A program made the translations under genes and the position numbers. A DNA stretch of 61,602 nt from a virus, in IMG/VR virus record IMGVR_UViG_3300046167_000543, positions 1 to 61,602 of that record, one strand, 5' to 3'. The notes under the pieces were generated by a model. The model ran no database searches. It was given only the letters and a program-made list of their open reading frames with translations, and was not told the origin of the DNA. Positions 18,807 to 27,800 of this stretch are shown piece after piece. Within the stretch, counting starts at the first letter, position 1. The number at the start of each line of letters is the position of its first letter.

Positions 18807-19271
18807 TTAGCGACGTGCTTTTGGTCTTTTTCTAATAGTATTATCTATAGTTCTTACTACAGCGTTATCATACAGATTAATATCTTGAATTTTTTCTCCA
18901 ACAAAATCACCAACATCACTCACCCCTCGTGTTATTCCTCTTAAAGCGTCTCCAGCTCTTGTTGTACCGTATTTTTCTTTGTATGATTTTTTCTTTTTCT
19001 TTTTAGATTTTTTTTGCCTAGGAGCAGTTAACACGACTTCTTGTAAATTACCACCTAGCTCAGAAACTTCTCTATTGCCATTAGTAGCTGCTTCTATTTC
19101 CGACTCTAAAACATATCTTTTTTCACCATCTTTATCTAACTGTTTCATAGGTGAATGACCCATTTGCGTCACGCTATTCATATATGCAGAAGACCCTTTT
19201 GCCATATATCCTACTGCTTTGTTTTTCATTGGACTTTTCATAAATCCAACTGGTCCTTTTTTATATCCCAT
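18807..19271 (-). CDS. MGY-motif protein, copy 2
   Basis: 154 residues. The first 35 residues parallel its downstream neighbour (MGYKKGPVGFM, then NKAVGYMAKGSSAYM). The middle has a run of Lys (about 95-105) and the C terminus is basic. Highly charged, probably nucleic-acid or virion binding. The paralogous N terminus next to an otherwise unrelated protein is the main feature. Confidence 0.6.
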   Translation of the reverse strand: MGYKKGPVGFMKSPMKNKAVGYMAKGSSAYMNSVTQMGHSPMKQLDKDGEKRYVLESEIEAATNGNREVSELGGNLQEVVLTAPRQKKSKKKKKKSYKEKYGTTRAGDALRGITRGVSDVGDFVGEKIQDINLYDNAVVRTIDNTIRKRPKARR

Positions 19272-19273
19272 TT

Positions 19274-19639
19274 TTATCCTTTTAATTGTTTATTTGCAAA
19301 TAATCTTTTATAAGTAAGCTTTGTGTTCATATCACCCTTAAGCTTGCATATAAGAATATTTTGATCTTTTAATTTATATTTAACTGTAACAGTGTAACCA
19401 TTGTTTTTATTAAAAACTTTAGTTGTAAAAGTATTTTTAGTTTTTTTAATTATAGTCTCTTCAATTGTCGTGCTGTTAACAGTGTTAACATTAACCACAT
19501 CTCTAACGCCGTATTCACCTTCGTAAATAACAACTATATACTTTGACTTAGGTGTTACCCATGATCCTTCAAAAGACTCTTGTGCGTAAATAAACGCTGA
19601 GCTAAAGCAAAAAGCAATAGCTAATATTATATTTTTCAT
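19274..19639 (-). CDS. Exported lipocalin-like small protein
   Basis: 121 residues. Residues 1-19 form a classic signal peptide (MKN, hydrophobic ILAIAFCFSSAF, then IYAQ before Glu), with cleavage expected after Gln or just before it, as in Bacteroidota secreted proteins. The mature part is an up-and-down beta pattern with W27 and alternating Lys/Thr strands, like small lipocalin- or DUF2147-type barrels. Export from the infected cell or incorporation into the envelope is likely. It sits in the lysis-associated cluster. Confidence 0.65.
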   Translation of the reverse strand: MKNIILAIAFCFSSAFIYAQESFEGSWVTPKSKYIVVIYEGEYGVRDVVNVNTVNSTTIEETIIKKTKNTFTTKVFNKNNGYTVTVKYKLKDQNILICKLKGDMNTKLTYKRLFANKQLKG

Positions 19640-19661
19640 TATATTTTATTTAATTAAATTA

Positions 19662-19868
19662 TTACTTTATAGGTTTTTCAATAACGTATTTAGCCCCTGG
19701 AAACGTGTAGTCATATCCTGGGTACATAACCTTAGCGTAACCTCTATCGTCAATGCCTAGCACTTTAAACTCAACGCCTTTCATTGTTATTTTATTTCCA
19801 GGTATTATATTGTAAGGCTTATTAACATCTGGACTATTTTTTAAATAACCTTTTTTAGAAGTTTTCAT
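19662..19868 (-). CDS. Small beta-rich hypothetical protein
   Basis: 68 residues, basic, with strands around KITMKGVEFKVLGIDDRGYAKV and no membrane segment. It overlaps the upstream HExxH gene by 1 nt, so the two are probably translated together. Function unknown. Confidence 0.55.
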   Translation of the reverse strand: MKTSKKGYLKNSPDVNKPYNIIPGNKITMKGVEFKVLGIDDRGYAKVMYPGYDYTFPGAKYVIEKPIK

Positions 19869-20173
19869 TATGCGTTATTGTAAGCTTCTTTTTCCCAAGG
19901 CAAATTCTTTGCCCCTTCTTTAATACTCGAGCGAGGTATTTTTTTACCTTTCCAGTATACATATTTATCGTCATAATCAAGATCACCTCTACGCATTTGG
20001 TCTATATGAACCATTTCGTGGTTTATAACTTCTTGTATTTTACCACACGGCACATCTTTGTTTATAATAATCGTACCGTTATTATTAGCTTTTCCTAACA
20101 CACCGTCCTCCATATCTACGTGATAAACAGGAGTATTGTCTATTGAAAATGGTGGTGTTAATTTAAAAGCCAT
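19868..20173 (-). CDS. Small zinc-metallopeptidase-like protein (HExxH)
   Basis: 101 residues. The motif HEMVH at 52-56 is a canonical HExxH zinc site. It lies in a helix (EVINHEMVHIDQMRRG), and a downstream Glu in LPWEKEAY could be the third ligand. A preceding strand block resembles the short edge strands of minimal gluzincin-like folds. It lies between a small beta protein and small conserved genes near the M15 endolysin. It could aid lysis or entry, or process virion proteins. No signal peptide. Confidence 0.6.
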   Translation of the reverse strand: MAFKLTPPFSIDNTPVYHVDMEDGVLGKANNNGTIIINKDVPCGKIQEVINHEMVHIDQMRRGDLDYDDKYVYWKGKKIPRSSIKEGAKNLPWEKEAYNNA

Positions 20174-20174
20174 A

Positions 20175-20330
20175 TTATTTGTTGTAAGGTACTTTATCGT
20201 TAAACCAAGCCTGTCTAGCAGAGCAACCGCAAGGAATATTCAAACCCTCTGAAACTTTATCTACAATAGTTTTTATACCAGTAGCTTTAGTAAATTTCGC
20301 TATGTCGTCTCCTAATCCTCTTGATTTCAT
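20175..20330 (-). CDS. Small conserved-type protein with CGC motif
   Basis: 51 residues from the ATG at 20330 (stop 20175-20177). The N terminus is GLGDDIAKFTKATGIK and the end has a CGC motif followed by basic residues and VPYNK. The same pattern (GLGD...ITKATGI...CGC...PY) recurs in other Bacteroidota phages as I remember them. It overlaps the upstream gene by 1 nt. Confidence 0.65.
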   Translation of the reverse strand: MKSRGLGDDIAKFTKATGIKTIVDKVSEGLNIPCGCSARQAWFNDKVPYNK

Positions 20331-20590
20331 TACCATTTTACTTTATCAGCCCAGTAAGCTGCAGACATTTTACCTTTTTTAATATTCTTTGCGTGACGAG
20401 CTTTAAAACTAGCTCTACGCGCTTTAGACTTAGCGTCTGTTTTTTTACCAGCAGTGCTAACACCTTGCTGACCAAATCGTATAATCTTTTCTTTACCTGC
20501 AGAACAGGCTTTAACTATATGCGATTTAGTTTTATGATCTGGCGTACGCCGAGGTTTGTTACACTTAAGTGTTTTCTTATCAGTTGCCAT
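20330..20590 (-). CDS. Small basic DUF5872-like protein
   Basis: 86 residues, strongly basic, with KPRRTP, HIVKACSAGKEKIIRFG, a GAGK/STAGKK turn and a C terminus RRASFKARHAKNIKKG...YWADKVKW. This is the pattern I associate with DUF5872 and related small phage proteins. Likely nucleic-acid binding or virion packaged. Two further basic proteins of this kind lie at 49907-50702. Confidence 0.65.
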   Translation of the reverse strand: MATDKKTLKCNKPRRTPDHKTKSHIVKACSAGKEKIIRFGQQGVSTAGKKTDAKSKARRASFKARHAKNIKKGKMSAAYWADKVKW

Positions 20591-20942
20591 ATGTCCAAAT
20601 TACATTAGGTGATTTACTATTATCAATATCTATATGAATAAAAGTATCACCAATACCTATACGGTCTATACCGTGTTCCATTAATTCTCTTACAAGTTCA
20701 AACCTGTATCTACTGTCTTTGCAAGCTATATCAACCGCTAGACCTTTTAAATGAGATGAGTTAGGTTTCCCACCTACTTTTTCGTTGTGTGCTGGAGTGC
20801 GATAACCTGAAGTTATAACGACAGGTTTACCAAGCTCAGCTCTAACACTTTCAAGTATAAGCATAAGATCTTTACTCATCATTTGCCCGCTACCTTGTAC
20901 GTCAGGCGAATCGAACTCTTCGTAAGTAAAATACTTAAACAT
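20580..20942 (-). CDS. Peptidase M15 family endolysin
   Basis: 120 residues. SGYRTPAHN (45-53), SSHLKGLAVDI (62-72) and IHIDID (102-107) give the M15A zinc ligands H64, D71 and H103. It cleaves peptide crosslinks in peptidoglycan (D,D- or L,D-type specificity cannot be told from sequence). No signal peptide, so it needs the holin for release. It overlaps its neighbours by 1 and 11 nt. Confidence 0.85.
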   Translation of the reverse strand: MFKYFTYEEFDSPDVQGSGQMMSKDLMLILESVRAELGKPVVITSGYRTPAHNEKVGGKPNSSHLKGLAVDIACKDSRYRFELVRELMEHGIDRIGIGDTFIHIDIDNSKSPNVIWTYGN

Positions 20943-21097
20943 TATTTTTTATTTTTAAGCTGTATCCACTTGTTTACAGTGTAACCAATAGTTACCACTA
21001 ATAATAGCAATTTTAAACCCATCTCTATCTCAGCAAATGTTGTTACTCCTAATGTAGTTGTGTTTATAGCGTAAAGTTTAAAATCGTTAAAACTCAT
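20942..21097 (-). CDS. Small membrane protein
   Basis: 51 residues from the ATG at 21097. It has a short N-terminal polar part, then one hydrophobic segment (about 26-42: MGLKLLLLVVTIGYTVNKW) and a Lys-rich end. It overlaps the M15 endolysin start by 1 nt, suggesting a lysis accessory such as a spanin-like or pinholin-like factor. That is inferred from position only. Confidence 0.6.
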   Translation of the reverse strand: MSFNDFKLYAINTTTLGVTTFAEIEMGLKLLLLVVTIGYTVNKWIQLKNKK

Positions 21098-21098
21098 C

Positions 21099-21302
21099 TT
21101 ACAATCCTTTTGCTCGTTGCGTAATTGGCCCTGATTTGTAGCTGCAAGGATATTTTTTTACCTGCATACCCGCAATACCAGAACTACTACCTTTACCCAT
21201 TGGAAAACCAGTGGTGTCTAATGGCCCGTCCCAAACATGCGACTCACCTACTTGTCCTTCTAGCGTGGGCTTTCCTAGTAATTTACTTATATTGTGATCC
21301 AT
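21099..21302 (-). CDS. Small Gly-rich hypothetical protein
   Basis: 67 residues, Gly/Ser/Lys-rich, probably disordered (FPMGKGSSSGIAGMQVKKYPC in the middle, broken by turns). It begins MDH like the next upstream gene, but shows no further clear similarity. Function unknown. Confidence 0.5.
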   Translation of the reverse strand: MDHNISKLLGKPTLEGQVGESHVWDGPLDTTGFPMGKGSSSGIAGMQVKKYPCSYKSGPITQRAKGL

Positions 21303-21304
21303 AA

Positions 21305-21856
21305 TTATTTATTTCTTTTATTGTATAATGCTTTTCTAGCAGCTTCCAAACTACCATATTGTCGTATAGCGTTAGCTTCATATAAAGAAGCTTTTTTGTA
21401 ATTATAAGTAGGATCTTCATTTATACTCAATCCAGTAGCTGCGTTATAAATTCTATTTGAAACATCTGGATTACCCGTGTATGAGCTGTTATAAGCTGTA
21501 GTAACTTTAGGTTTATCAGTTAATGTTTTTAACATTTTTTTATCACCATTCTGCTTTTGGTTTAAAGGCGACATGTTGTTTGGTGATTCTTCATAACCTT
21601 CGGTTCTAGCTTTTATAACATCAGCTTGTGTAATTTCACCATCACCTGTTTGATCTGTAAAAAACACAGGTGCTTGCGCTCCCATAGACATTTGTCTTTG
21701 CAAAGGTGTTCCATACATTATACTAGCAGCGTTACTTGCATTTTGATTAAACACAGGTTGAGCCGTACCCATTTGATTTGCTGTCATAGGCGGTTGCATT
21801 GTCATCTCCATACCAGTTAATGGGTCAATCATTTTTAAAGGATTTTTGTGGTCCAT
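21305..21856 (-). CDS. Hypothetical protein, Met/Gln-rich
   Basis: 183 residues. The first 60 are Met/Gln/Ala-rich. A segment around 68-82 (TDQTGDGEITQADV) has an EF-hand-like DxTGDGEIT loop that could bind calcium. The C terminus is Tyr/Ala/Arg-rich and helical. The loop plus low-complexity regions suggest a virion-associated protein; function unknown. Confidence 0.5.
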   Translation of the reverse strand: MDHKNPLKMIDPLTGMEMTMQPPMTANQMGTAQPVFNQNASNAASIMYGTPLQRQMSMGAQAPVFFTDQTGDGEITQADVIKARTEGYEESPNNMSPLNQKQNGDKKMLKTLTDKPKVTTAYNSSYTGNPDVSNRIYNAATGLSINEDPTYNYKKASLYEANAIRQYGSLEAARKALYNKRNK

Positions 21857-21857
21857 A

Positions 21858-22307
21858 TTATCTTTCTTTATCTTTGTTTACGTTGTACACAGAGGTTATT
21901 AATACTTTATCAGTATACGTTTGTCCGCGCATTATCTTGTTTCGTCTTTCACTAATTGGAATATCTTCCTCGCCAACCATAATCTTATACATAGTATTGA
22001 TTAGCCTTTTACATTTAAACGAAACTTTGTATATATTATACTTCTGCGTCGTCCTGTTTCTTTCACGCCATACTACTATCCAACCTTCTTTCAGAAGCCT
22101 GTTCCATCTTCTGTTATCCCAGCTAAATGAGTAACATCCCATTTCAAAATCTTTTTTAGTGAAATGTTCCATGCAGTCTAAGTATATTAAAAGCTCTAGC
22201 TCTGCATCGTTTAAACCGTTATTTCTACAAGCCCATTTGCGAATTATCCGATAGTGTTTTAAAATGTTTAAATCTTTAATATCACTAGCTTCTAGTCTTC
22301 GCCTCAT
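21858..22307 (-). CDS. Winged-helix (MarR-like) regulator
   Basis: 149 residues. The segment from about 14 to 100 (YRIIRKWACRNNGLNDAELELLIYL, then F.KKDF, then RWNRLLKEGWIVVWRERNR and IYKVSFKCK) follows the order helix, helix-turn-helix, wing of MarR-type winged helices. It probably binds DNA and may control late transcription. It overlaps the GroES gene start region by 4 nt, so it is co-transcribed with the chaperonins. Confidence 0.6.
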   Translation of the reverse strand: MRRRLEASDIKDLNILKHYRIIRKWACRNNGLNDAELELLIYLDCMEHFTKKDFEMGCYSFSWDNRRWNRLLKEGWIVVWRERNRTTQKYNIYKVSFKCKRLINTMYKIMVGEEDIPISERRNKIMRGQTYTDKVLITSVYNVNKDKER

Positions 22308-22564
22308 AGTATTACAACAACGTCTTGTAGTTTTATAACGTGAAACTTTTCTTTTTCTATTTCTATGCCATGCCCAGCGTGACGATCGAAATATATTTTA
22401 TCACCATCTTTTATACCTACAATTTCATCACCAGCGTTTAATACTTCGGCTTTTCTGTAACGTATATCTTCTCTATGGCTTTCAGCAAGAAGCAGTCCAC
22501 CTTTTGTTTTGGTGGACACTTCTTTTTCTATTTTTATAATCAAGTTCTTACCTACTGCTTTCAT
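22304..22564 (-). CDS. groES: Co-chaperonin GroES
   Basis: 86 residues, near the short end for GroES. It has the N-terminal strand VGKNLIIKIE, a mobile-loop-like KTKGGLLLAES (about 19-29), and the conserved end where DGDKIYFDRHAG (about 53-64) is followed by EKFHVIKLQDVVVIL. It caps GroEL and sets folding-chamber size. It overlaps the GroEL gene by 17 nt. Phage co-chaperonins usually serve capsid folding. Confidence 0.85.
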   Translation of the reverse strand: MKAVGKNLIIKIEKEVSTKTKGGLLLAESHREDIRYRKAEVLNAGDEIVGIKDGDKIYFDRHAGHGIEIEKEKFHVIKLQDVVVIL

Positions 22565-24104
22565 CTATTCTTAAATTATTGATTACACAATCTGTTGAAA
22601 GAATAGTGGTAGCTACTGATGCCGCGTTTCTAAGCGCAGACTTGGTAACTAGCAAAGGATCGATAATACCTGACTTAATCATATTTACCATATTTCCTGT
22701 AACCACATCTAATCCTTTGCCTTTTACCTTAGGCATTTCATACGTTTCAATGCCGGCGTTTTTTAATATAGTTTTAAACGGAGCTTGTATGGCTTTCAAA
22801 AGTACCTCTTCGCTTTTACTCTTAGGTTTAATCTTTAGCGAAGCATTGAGTAAAGCTATACCACCACCAGGTACTATACCTTCTTTAATAGCAGCTTTAG
22901 TAGCGCAAACAGCGTCTTCAACCCTGTCTGTCTTTTCCTTTAACTCAATTTCTGAATTAGCACCTACTTTAACAATAGCCACTTTAGCAGAAAGTCTTGA
23001 TAGTCTTTTTTCTAACTTAATTATAGCACCAGCATTTTTTGTATTTGCTATGCGATCTTTAATTTCTTTTATAAGGTTTTCAACCTCTTCGTTATCTTTA
23101 GTTACTTGTAGTATAGTATCATTTTGACTAGTTACACTTTTAATACAAGTACCTAACATATCAGGTGTAATCAAATCAACATCATCACCAAGGTCTTCAT
23201 TTATAACAGTGGCTCCAGTTAGCAGAGCTAAATCATTTAATGTATCTTTTTTATTAACACCATACGTAGGCGCGTTGATAACATTTACTTTTATATTACC
23301 CTTTGTTTTATTCATAGCTAAAGCTGATATAACAGCTTGTTCACAGTCAGCTATAATGAGTAAAGATTTATTAGATTTAATAACGTACTCAAGTACGCTT
23401 TGTATTTTTCTAATACTTTCAACTGGTGACTCTACAAGGAGTATCAGTGGATTTTCAAGCTCAGCAGTTTTAGATGATTTACTTGTAACAAATGCCATAT
23501 TAGTAAGACCTTTGTCATATTCAACTCCATCAACTATTTCTACTCTTGTATCGCTTTCAGCTGTTTGTTCCATTGTAACAATACCAGTTTCATCTACACC
23601 TCGGAAAGCATCAGCTATAATACTACCTAGCTCTGAGTCGTTATTTGTAGATATAGTAGCTACTTGATCTATCATATTTCCAGAAACTTGAACAGAGTTT
23701 TCTTCTAAGTGCTTTATTACTTTATTAACAGCGTTGTTAATACCAAGCTTCATGTTTCTAGAACCTTCATCGTCTAGCACTTCATAAGCTTCTGTTAAGA
23801 TTGAGTGCGCTAGTACCGTAGCCGTTGTTGTTCCATCGCCAGCTTCTTTGACGGTTTTTCTAGCAGCTTCCTTTAAAAGCGTAGCACCCATATTTTCTAC
23901 TGGGTCTCTAAGTATAATAGAGTTTGCAACTGTTACACCGTCTTTTGTAATTACTGGCTGGCCGGTGTTATCTTCCAGTATAACACATTTGCCGCTAGCC
24001 CCAAGTGTGGAGCTAACAGCTTGTGTCAATTTATCAATACCTTTAAACACATTGGTGCGGGCTTCGCTACCAAAGTTAAGGTTTTTAACTATAGCGTCTG
24101 ACAT
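22548..24104 (-). CDS. groEL: Chaperonin GroEL
   Basis: 518 residues, slightly shorter than cellular GroEL (about 545) and lacking the Gly-Gly-Met tail. The ATP site GDGTTTATVL lies at 89-98 with catalytic Asp90, and a Gly-rich PGGGIALL motif near 404-411 is intact. The C-terminal equatorial domain ends at STDCVINNLRID. It forms the folding chamber with the adjacent GroES. A phage-encoded chaperonin pair is rare and points to a demanding capsid or tail folding step. Confidence 0.93.
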   Translation of the reverse strand: MSDAIVKNLNFGSEARTNVFKGIDKLTQAVSSTLGASGKCVILEDNTGQPVITKDGVTVANSIILRDPVENMGATLLKEAARKTVKEAGDGTTTATVLAHSILTEAYEVLDDEGSRNMKLGINNAVNKVIKHLEENSVQVSGNMIDQVATISTNNDSELGSIIADAFRGVDETGIVTMEQTAESDTRVEIVDGVEYDKGLTNMAFVTSKSSKTAELENPLILLVESPVESIRKIQSVLEYVIKSNKSLLIIADCEQAVISALAMNKTKGNIKVNVINAPTYGVNKKDTLNDLALLTGATVINEDLGDDVDLITPDMLGTCIKSVTSQNDTILQVTKDNEEVENLIKEIKDRIANTKNAGAIIKLEKRLSRLSAKVAIVKVGANSEIELKEKTDRVEDAVCATKAAIKEGIVPGGGIALLNASLKIKPKSKSEEVLLKAIQAPFKTILKNAGIETYEMPKVKGKGLDVVTGNMVNMIKSGIIDPLLVTKSALRNAASVATTILSTDCVINNLRIDESSR

Positions 24105-24136
24105 TTATTTGATTTGATTAGATTATATTATTTTAT

Positions 24137-24427
24137 TTATTCAAACGTCTTAACGACTTGTGGTCCGCGTAAGTAACCAAGCTTTTTTTCATAGTGCGCT
24201 ATTGATGCGTCTATTGCTTGCTCAGCTCCTTCGAGGGTTTCGCGTCTCGTTACGTCGATCCAAGAATCTTCTTTTTTTGGATCTAGGTATTCTGTTTGGT
24301 AGAAACCGTTTGGTAGCTGGACTATACGCCAGTGTTTCTTTTCAGATACATGCTTCCAAAGGTTGATGGTTTCTTCACTTATTTGTGGTTGACTACTCCA
24401 CGATTGAGTCTGGTAAAATAGTGTCAT
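24137..24427 (-). CDS. Hypothetical protein
   Basis: 96 residues, Trp/Tyr/Lys-rich. It has a mixed alpha/beta look (strands around HWRIVQLPNGFYQTEYL, then a C-terminal helix AEQAIDASIAHYEKKLGYL). No known motif. It lies between the GroEL and a small beta protein in the late operon. Confidence 0.55.
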   Translation of the reverse strand: MTLFYQTQSWSSQPQISEETINLWKHVSEKKHWRIVQLPNGFYQTEYLDPKKEDSWIDVTRRETLEGAEQAIDASIAHYEKKLGYLRGPQVVKTFE

Positions 24428-24513
24428 TGGTTTTGGTTTTAAATTACTATTTGGTTTGCCATTTCCCTGGCCGGGTATATTCTATATACTCACTTGGTTT
24501 TAGTGATTTTTAC

Positions 24514-24858
24514 TTAATCTGCTATTGTCATAGTTACAGAAGTCGGATTTATTTCTAAATCAATAGCTTGCTGTATACCAGTTTCTATAGAAGTCACTTG
24601 CTCTTCACCCATAGCTTCTTTAGTCCAGCCAACTACTATTTCGTTTGTTAGTTCGTCAAAAGGGATAAATTCACTTTCAGGATCTAAAGGTACAGTCTGC
24701 GTACCGATACTAGTTGATTGATATGGGTTTCCTTCTGGATCAAGCTCATCTGAAACTCCCGTTACTATCCAGTGTACATTATACACTACATCTGTTTCAC
24801 TACCCTCTGTTGGATGTACATCTACTGTTTTACAGTTCCAATTATATACTGTTGCCAT
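24514..24858 (-). CDS. Small beta-rich virion-type protein
   Basis: 114 residues, acidic, with beta strands at the N terminus (VYNWNCKTVDV, VVYNVHWIVTGVS) and a C-terminal Thr-rich end. The shape resembles small phage proteins of the DUF7936 type next to tail-fibre genes. Possibly a fibre or baseplate accessory. It follows the S74 fibre gene. Confidence 0.5.
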   Translation of the reverse strand: MATVYNWNCKTVDVHPTEGSETDVVYNVHWIVTGVSDELDPEGNPYQSTSIGTQTVPLDPESEFIPFDELTNEIVVGWTKEAMGEEQVTSIETGIQQAIDLEINPTSVTMTIAD

Positions 24859-24891
24859 TTTTGTTTAGTTTATATTTATTAATTACTTATT

Positions 24892-27800
24892 TTATTGGTT
24901 TTCTAAAGTTTGTATTTTTGTTTCTAAACTTTTTATTTTAGCATTTAGCTCTTTTACAGAGTTTATTAAAGCAAAAGTTAATGCGTGGCTATCAAAGTTA
25001 TAAAGTTCTGTATCTTCTTCGTCTTCTTCATTTAGTTTAGCATTATATTTTTTAACCGTTTCCGGCATTACGTCTTTTATTTCTTGCGCTATAACACCAA
25101 TATTGTTTTTGGTTGTAGCGTCAAATCCAGCTTTTCCGTTATAATCAAAAAGCTTAGGCTCTATTTGCAATAGCTCTTGAAGCCCTGTTTCGTAAGGTCG
25201 TATATTAGTTTTTACTCTTTCGTCAGATACTACAGTCCAAGAGCTTGAGGTTGGTTTTGCGGCTGAATTGGTAGATAACTGTAATTGGTATTGCGGGCTG
25301 GTTGTTCCAAGCCCCACTCTTCCAAAAGAATTAATATAAATTGAACTACTCGTACCTTTATTTATTGTAAGAGTATTACCAAAATTAAGTTTTGTTTGTC
25401 CGCTATAGTCATCGTATTCTAAAAAAGCATCTTGGTTTGCATAAGAAAGAACACCGTTATTACCAAAATAAATACCTGATTTTCCAAACGCACCAGTGTT
25501 TAAATTAACAACCGCATTACCGCCATACCCACTTCCGGTAGCGGTTTGTATTCTAAATTCTTCAGTACTGCTGCCGGAGTTAGATGCACTACCTATATGA
25601 AGCTTAACTGTTGGTGCGGTAATCCCAATCCCAACGTTGCCAAAACCGTCAATTCGCATGCTTTCGCTAGAGCCATTATTTCGAAAAAACCTTATGGGTT
25701 TACTCGTCCCGTTAGTTTGCACAACACCTTCCCCCGAGGTGTTTGTTTTTATTACAAAACTACTAGTTGCATCTGTTAAAGTTAGACTAGGCGAGCTACC
25801 AGTAAGAAGTATATCATCTACAACTGTTAGTTTAGACGTAGGGTTCGTCGTTCCAATCCCCACTTTGCCGCTTCGTAAAACCATAGTTTCTACAGCGCTT
25901 GTTGTTTCAAAGGCCATATAACTTGTGCCACCGCTAGTAGATTTTATTTTTAAGCCTTGGTCAAATGCTGTATTGTTATAAGCGCCTGTTTTAATTACCC
26001 AATCATTTTGGTTTGCGGCGTATACTATAGGTGTTATATAAGCGCTACCATTATACACGTGAAGTTTTTCACTTGGATTACGAGTCCCAATCCCAACTTC
26101 TCCAGATGTACTTAAAAACATTCTGCTAGTGGTAGCAGACGTATTTGTTGATTTATTGTCTACTCTAAAATCAAGACCCCAGCCGCCGTCTGAAGTAGTT
26201 TGTGTTATAGCGGCTGTGCCGTGAGTAACACCGCCGTCCCAGCGCCTGAAATCTAACACACCCGCGGTACTAGTACCCATTCTTACGCCTATGGTGTTTG
26301 TGCCTCCCCAAACATAATTTGTCTGTTCTGTTGCAACGTAATTGTCATTACCTTTTATAGTTAATTTTTGGTTTGGGTTTGTTGTGTTAATCCCGACGTT
26401 GCCCTTTAGCTGTGTTGTAACTATACTGTTGTTCCCAAGCACCGCTGTGTTGCTACCAAGGCCAATAGCGTTATAACCTATTACTATTTGGTTTGTTTGG
26501 TTATCACCGCCTGCATCAGAATCAGCTCCTATAAAAACAGAATCATTAGCTGTTACAACATTATTATTACCGCCTCCATATTTTTGCCCAGCAGCATACC
26601 CCACGCCTACGTTTCTTCGCCCGCTCGTTATTTTGTTTAATACTTCTTGGCCTATTCCTGTATTACCGCCAGAACTTGTTGAAGATTGAAGACTGTTAAA
26701 AGCACCTTGGCCTATTGCTGTATTGGAATCTGACTGAGCTTGATATAAAGCGCGGTAACCGACAGCTGTGTTGTTGCTAGAATTTGTAGTAAAAGCCATA
26801 GTTTGGTTACCAACCGCAACATTAAAATCCCCGTCAATGTTGTCGCGCAAAGCTTGGTTGCCTAAAACAGAATTATAATTACCTGTTGTAGTATCTTGCA
26901 TTGCAGCATGCCCAACAGCGGTGTTATATTTAGCACTTGTATTGCTTCTAAATGCAGATGGCCCAATAACTACATTTCTATCACCTGTTGATGTTGAACT
27001 TTGGCCAGTGTTGGAGTCACCGATATAAAGACTTGAATTTGCGCTATTAACTATAACTACTCCTTCTATTTTGGTATTGCCTACTACGTGCAGCTTATGC
27101 GCTGGACTCGTCGTTCCAATTCCGACGTTGCCTTGACCCCCCGCTCTCATGAATTCTTGTCCGCCTTCAGTAAAAATCAACCAATCATTGTTTCCAACAG
27201 CTAACTTTCCATCATCTATAAATTGTATGTTTGTGCTATTTTCACCAATTTTTATTCCGTTAAAATTTGATCTTGCGCCGTCAACATGAAGTATATCCGC
27301 AGGTGCGGTCGTACCAATCCCGACGTTGCCAACAGAATTAATATACATTCTAGAGCCACTACTTCCGCTTTCTAAGTTTAATGTAGCGCTAAAGTTAAGT
27401 GTAGTTGCATTACTGCTGTCTGCATATTTCAAATAAGCGTCTTGGCTAGTATATGTGCTTTGATTTCCAAAATAAATACCTGAAGTTCCAAATGCACCAG
27501 TAACTAAGTTAGCAATAGCGGTACCACCATTACCAGAACTTGTTCCGCTTTGTATTCTAAATTCTTCTGTGGTCACACCACTCGTTGATAAAGTGCCTAT
27601 ATGAAGTTTAGTTGCAGGATTAGTAGTACCAATCCCGACGTTGCCTCCGCCAGTAATAGTCATTTTGTCAGTGTTATTAGTTCTAAATAAAAGAGAACCG
27701 TTTGACATATTTGACAGATAAGCGTTAGTTGAAGAAAAAAACAACATGCCTACGTTAGTGCCATTTTCAACCCATCTTATATAAGGGTTTGCGTTTGCTT

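Noticed and set aside
22579-24117. Long plus-strand ORFs opposite groEL
   Set aside because: They are shadows of the conserved GroEL gene with no recognisable domain and unnatural composition.
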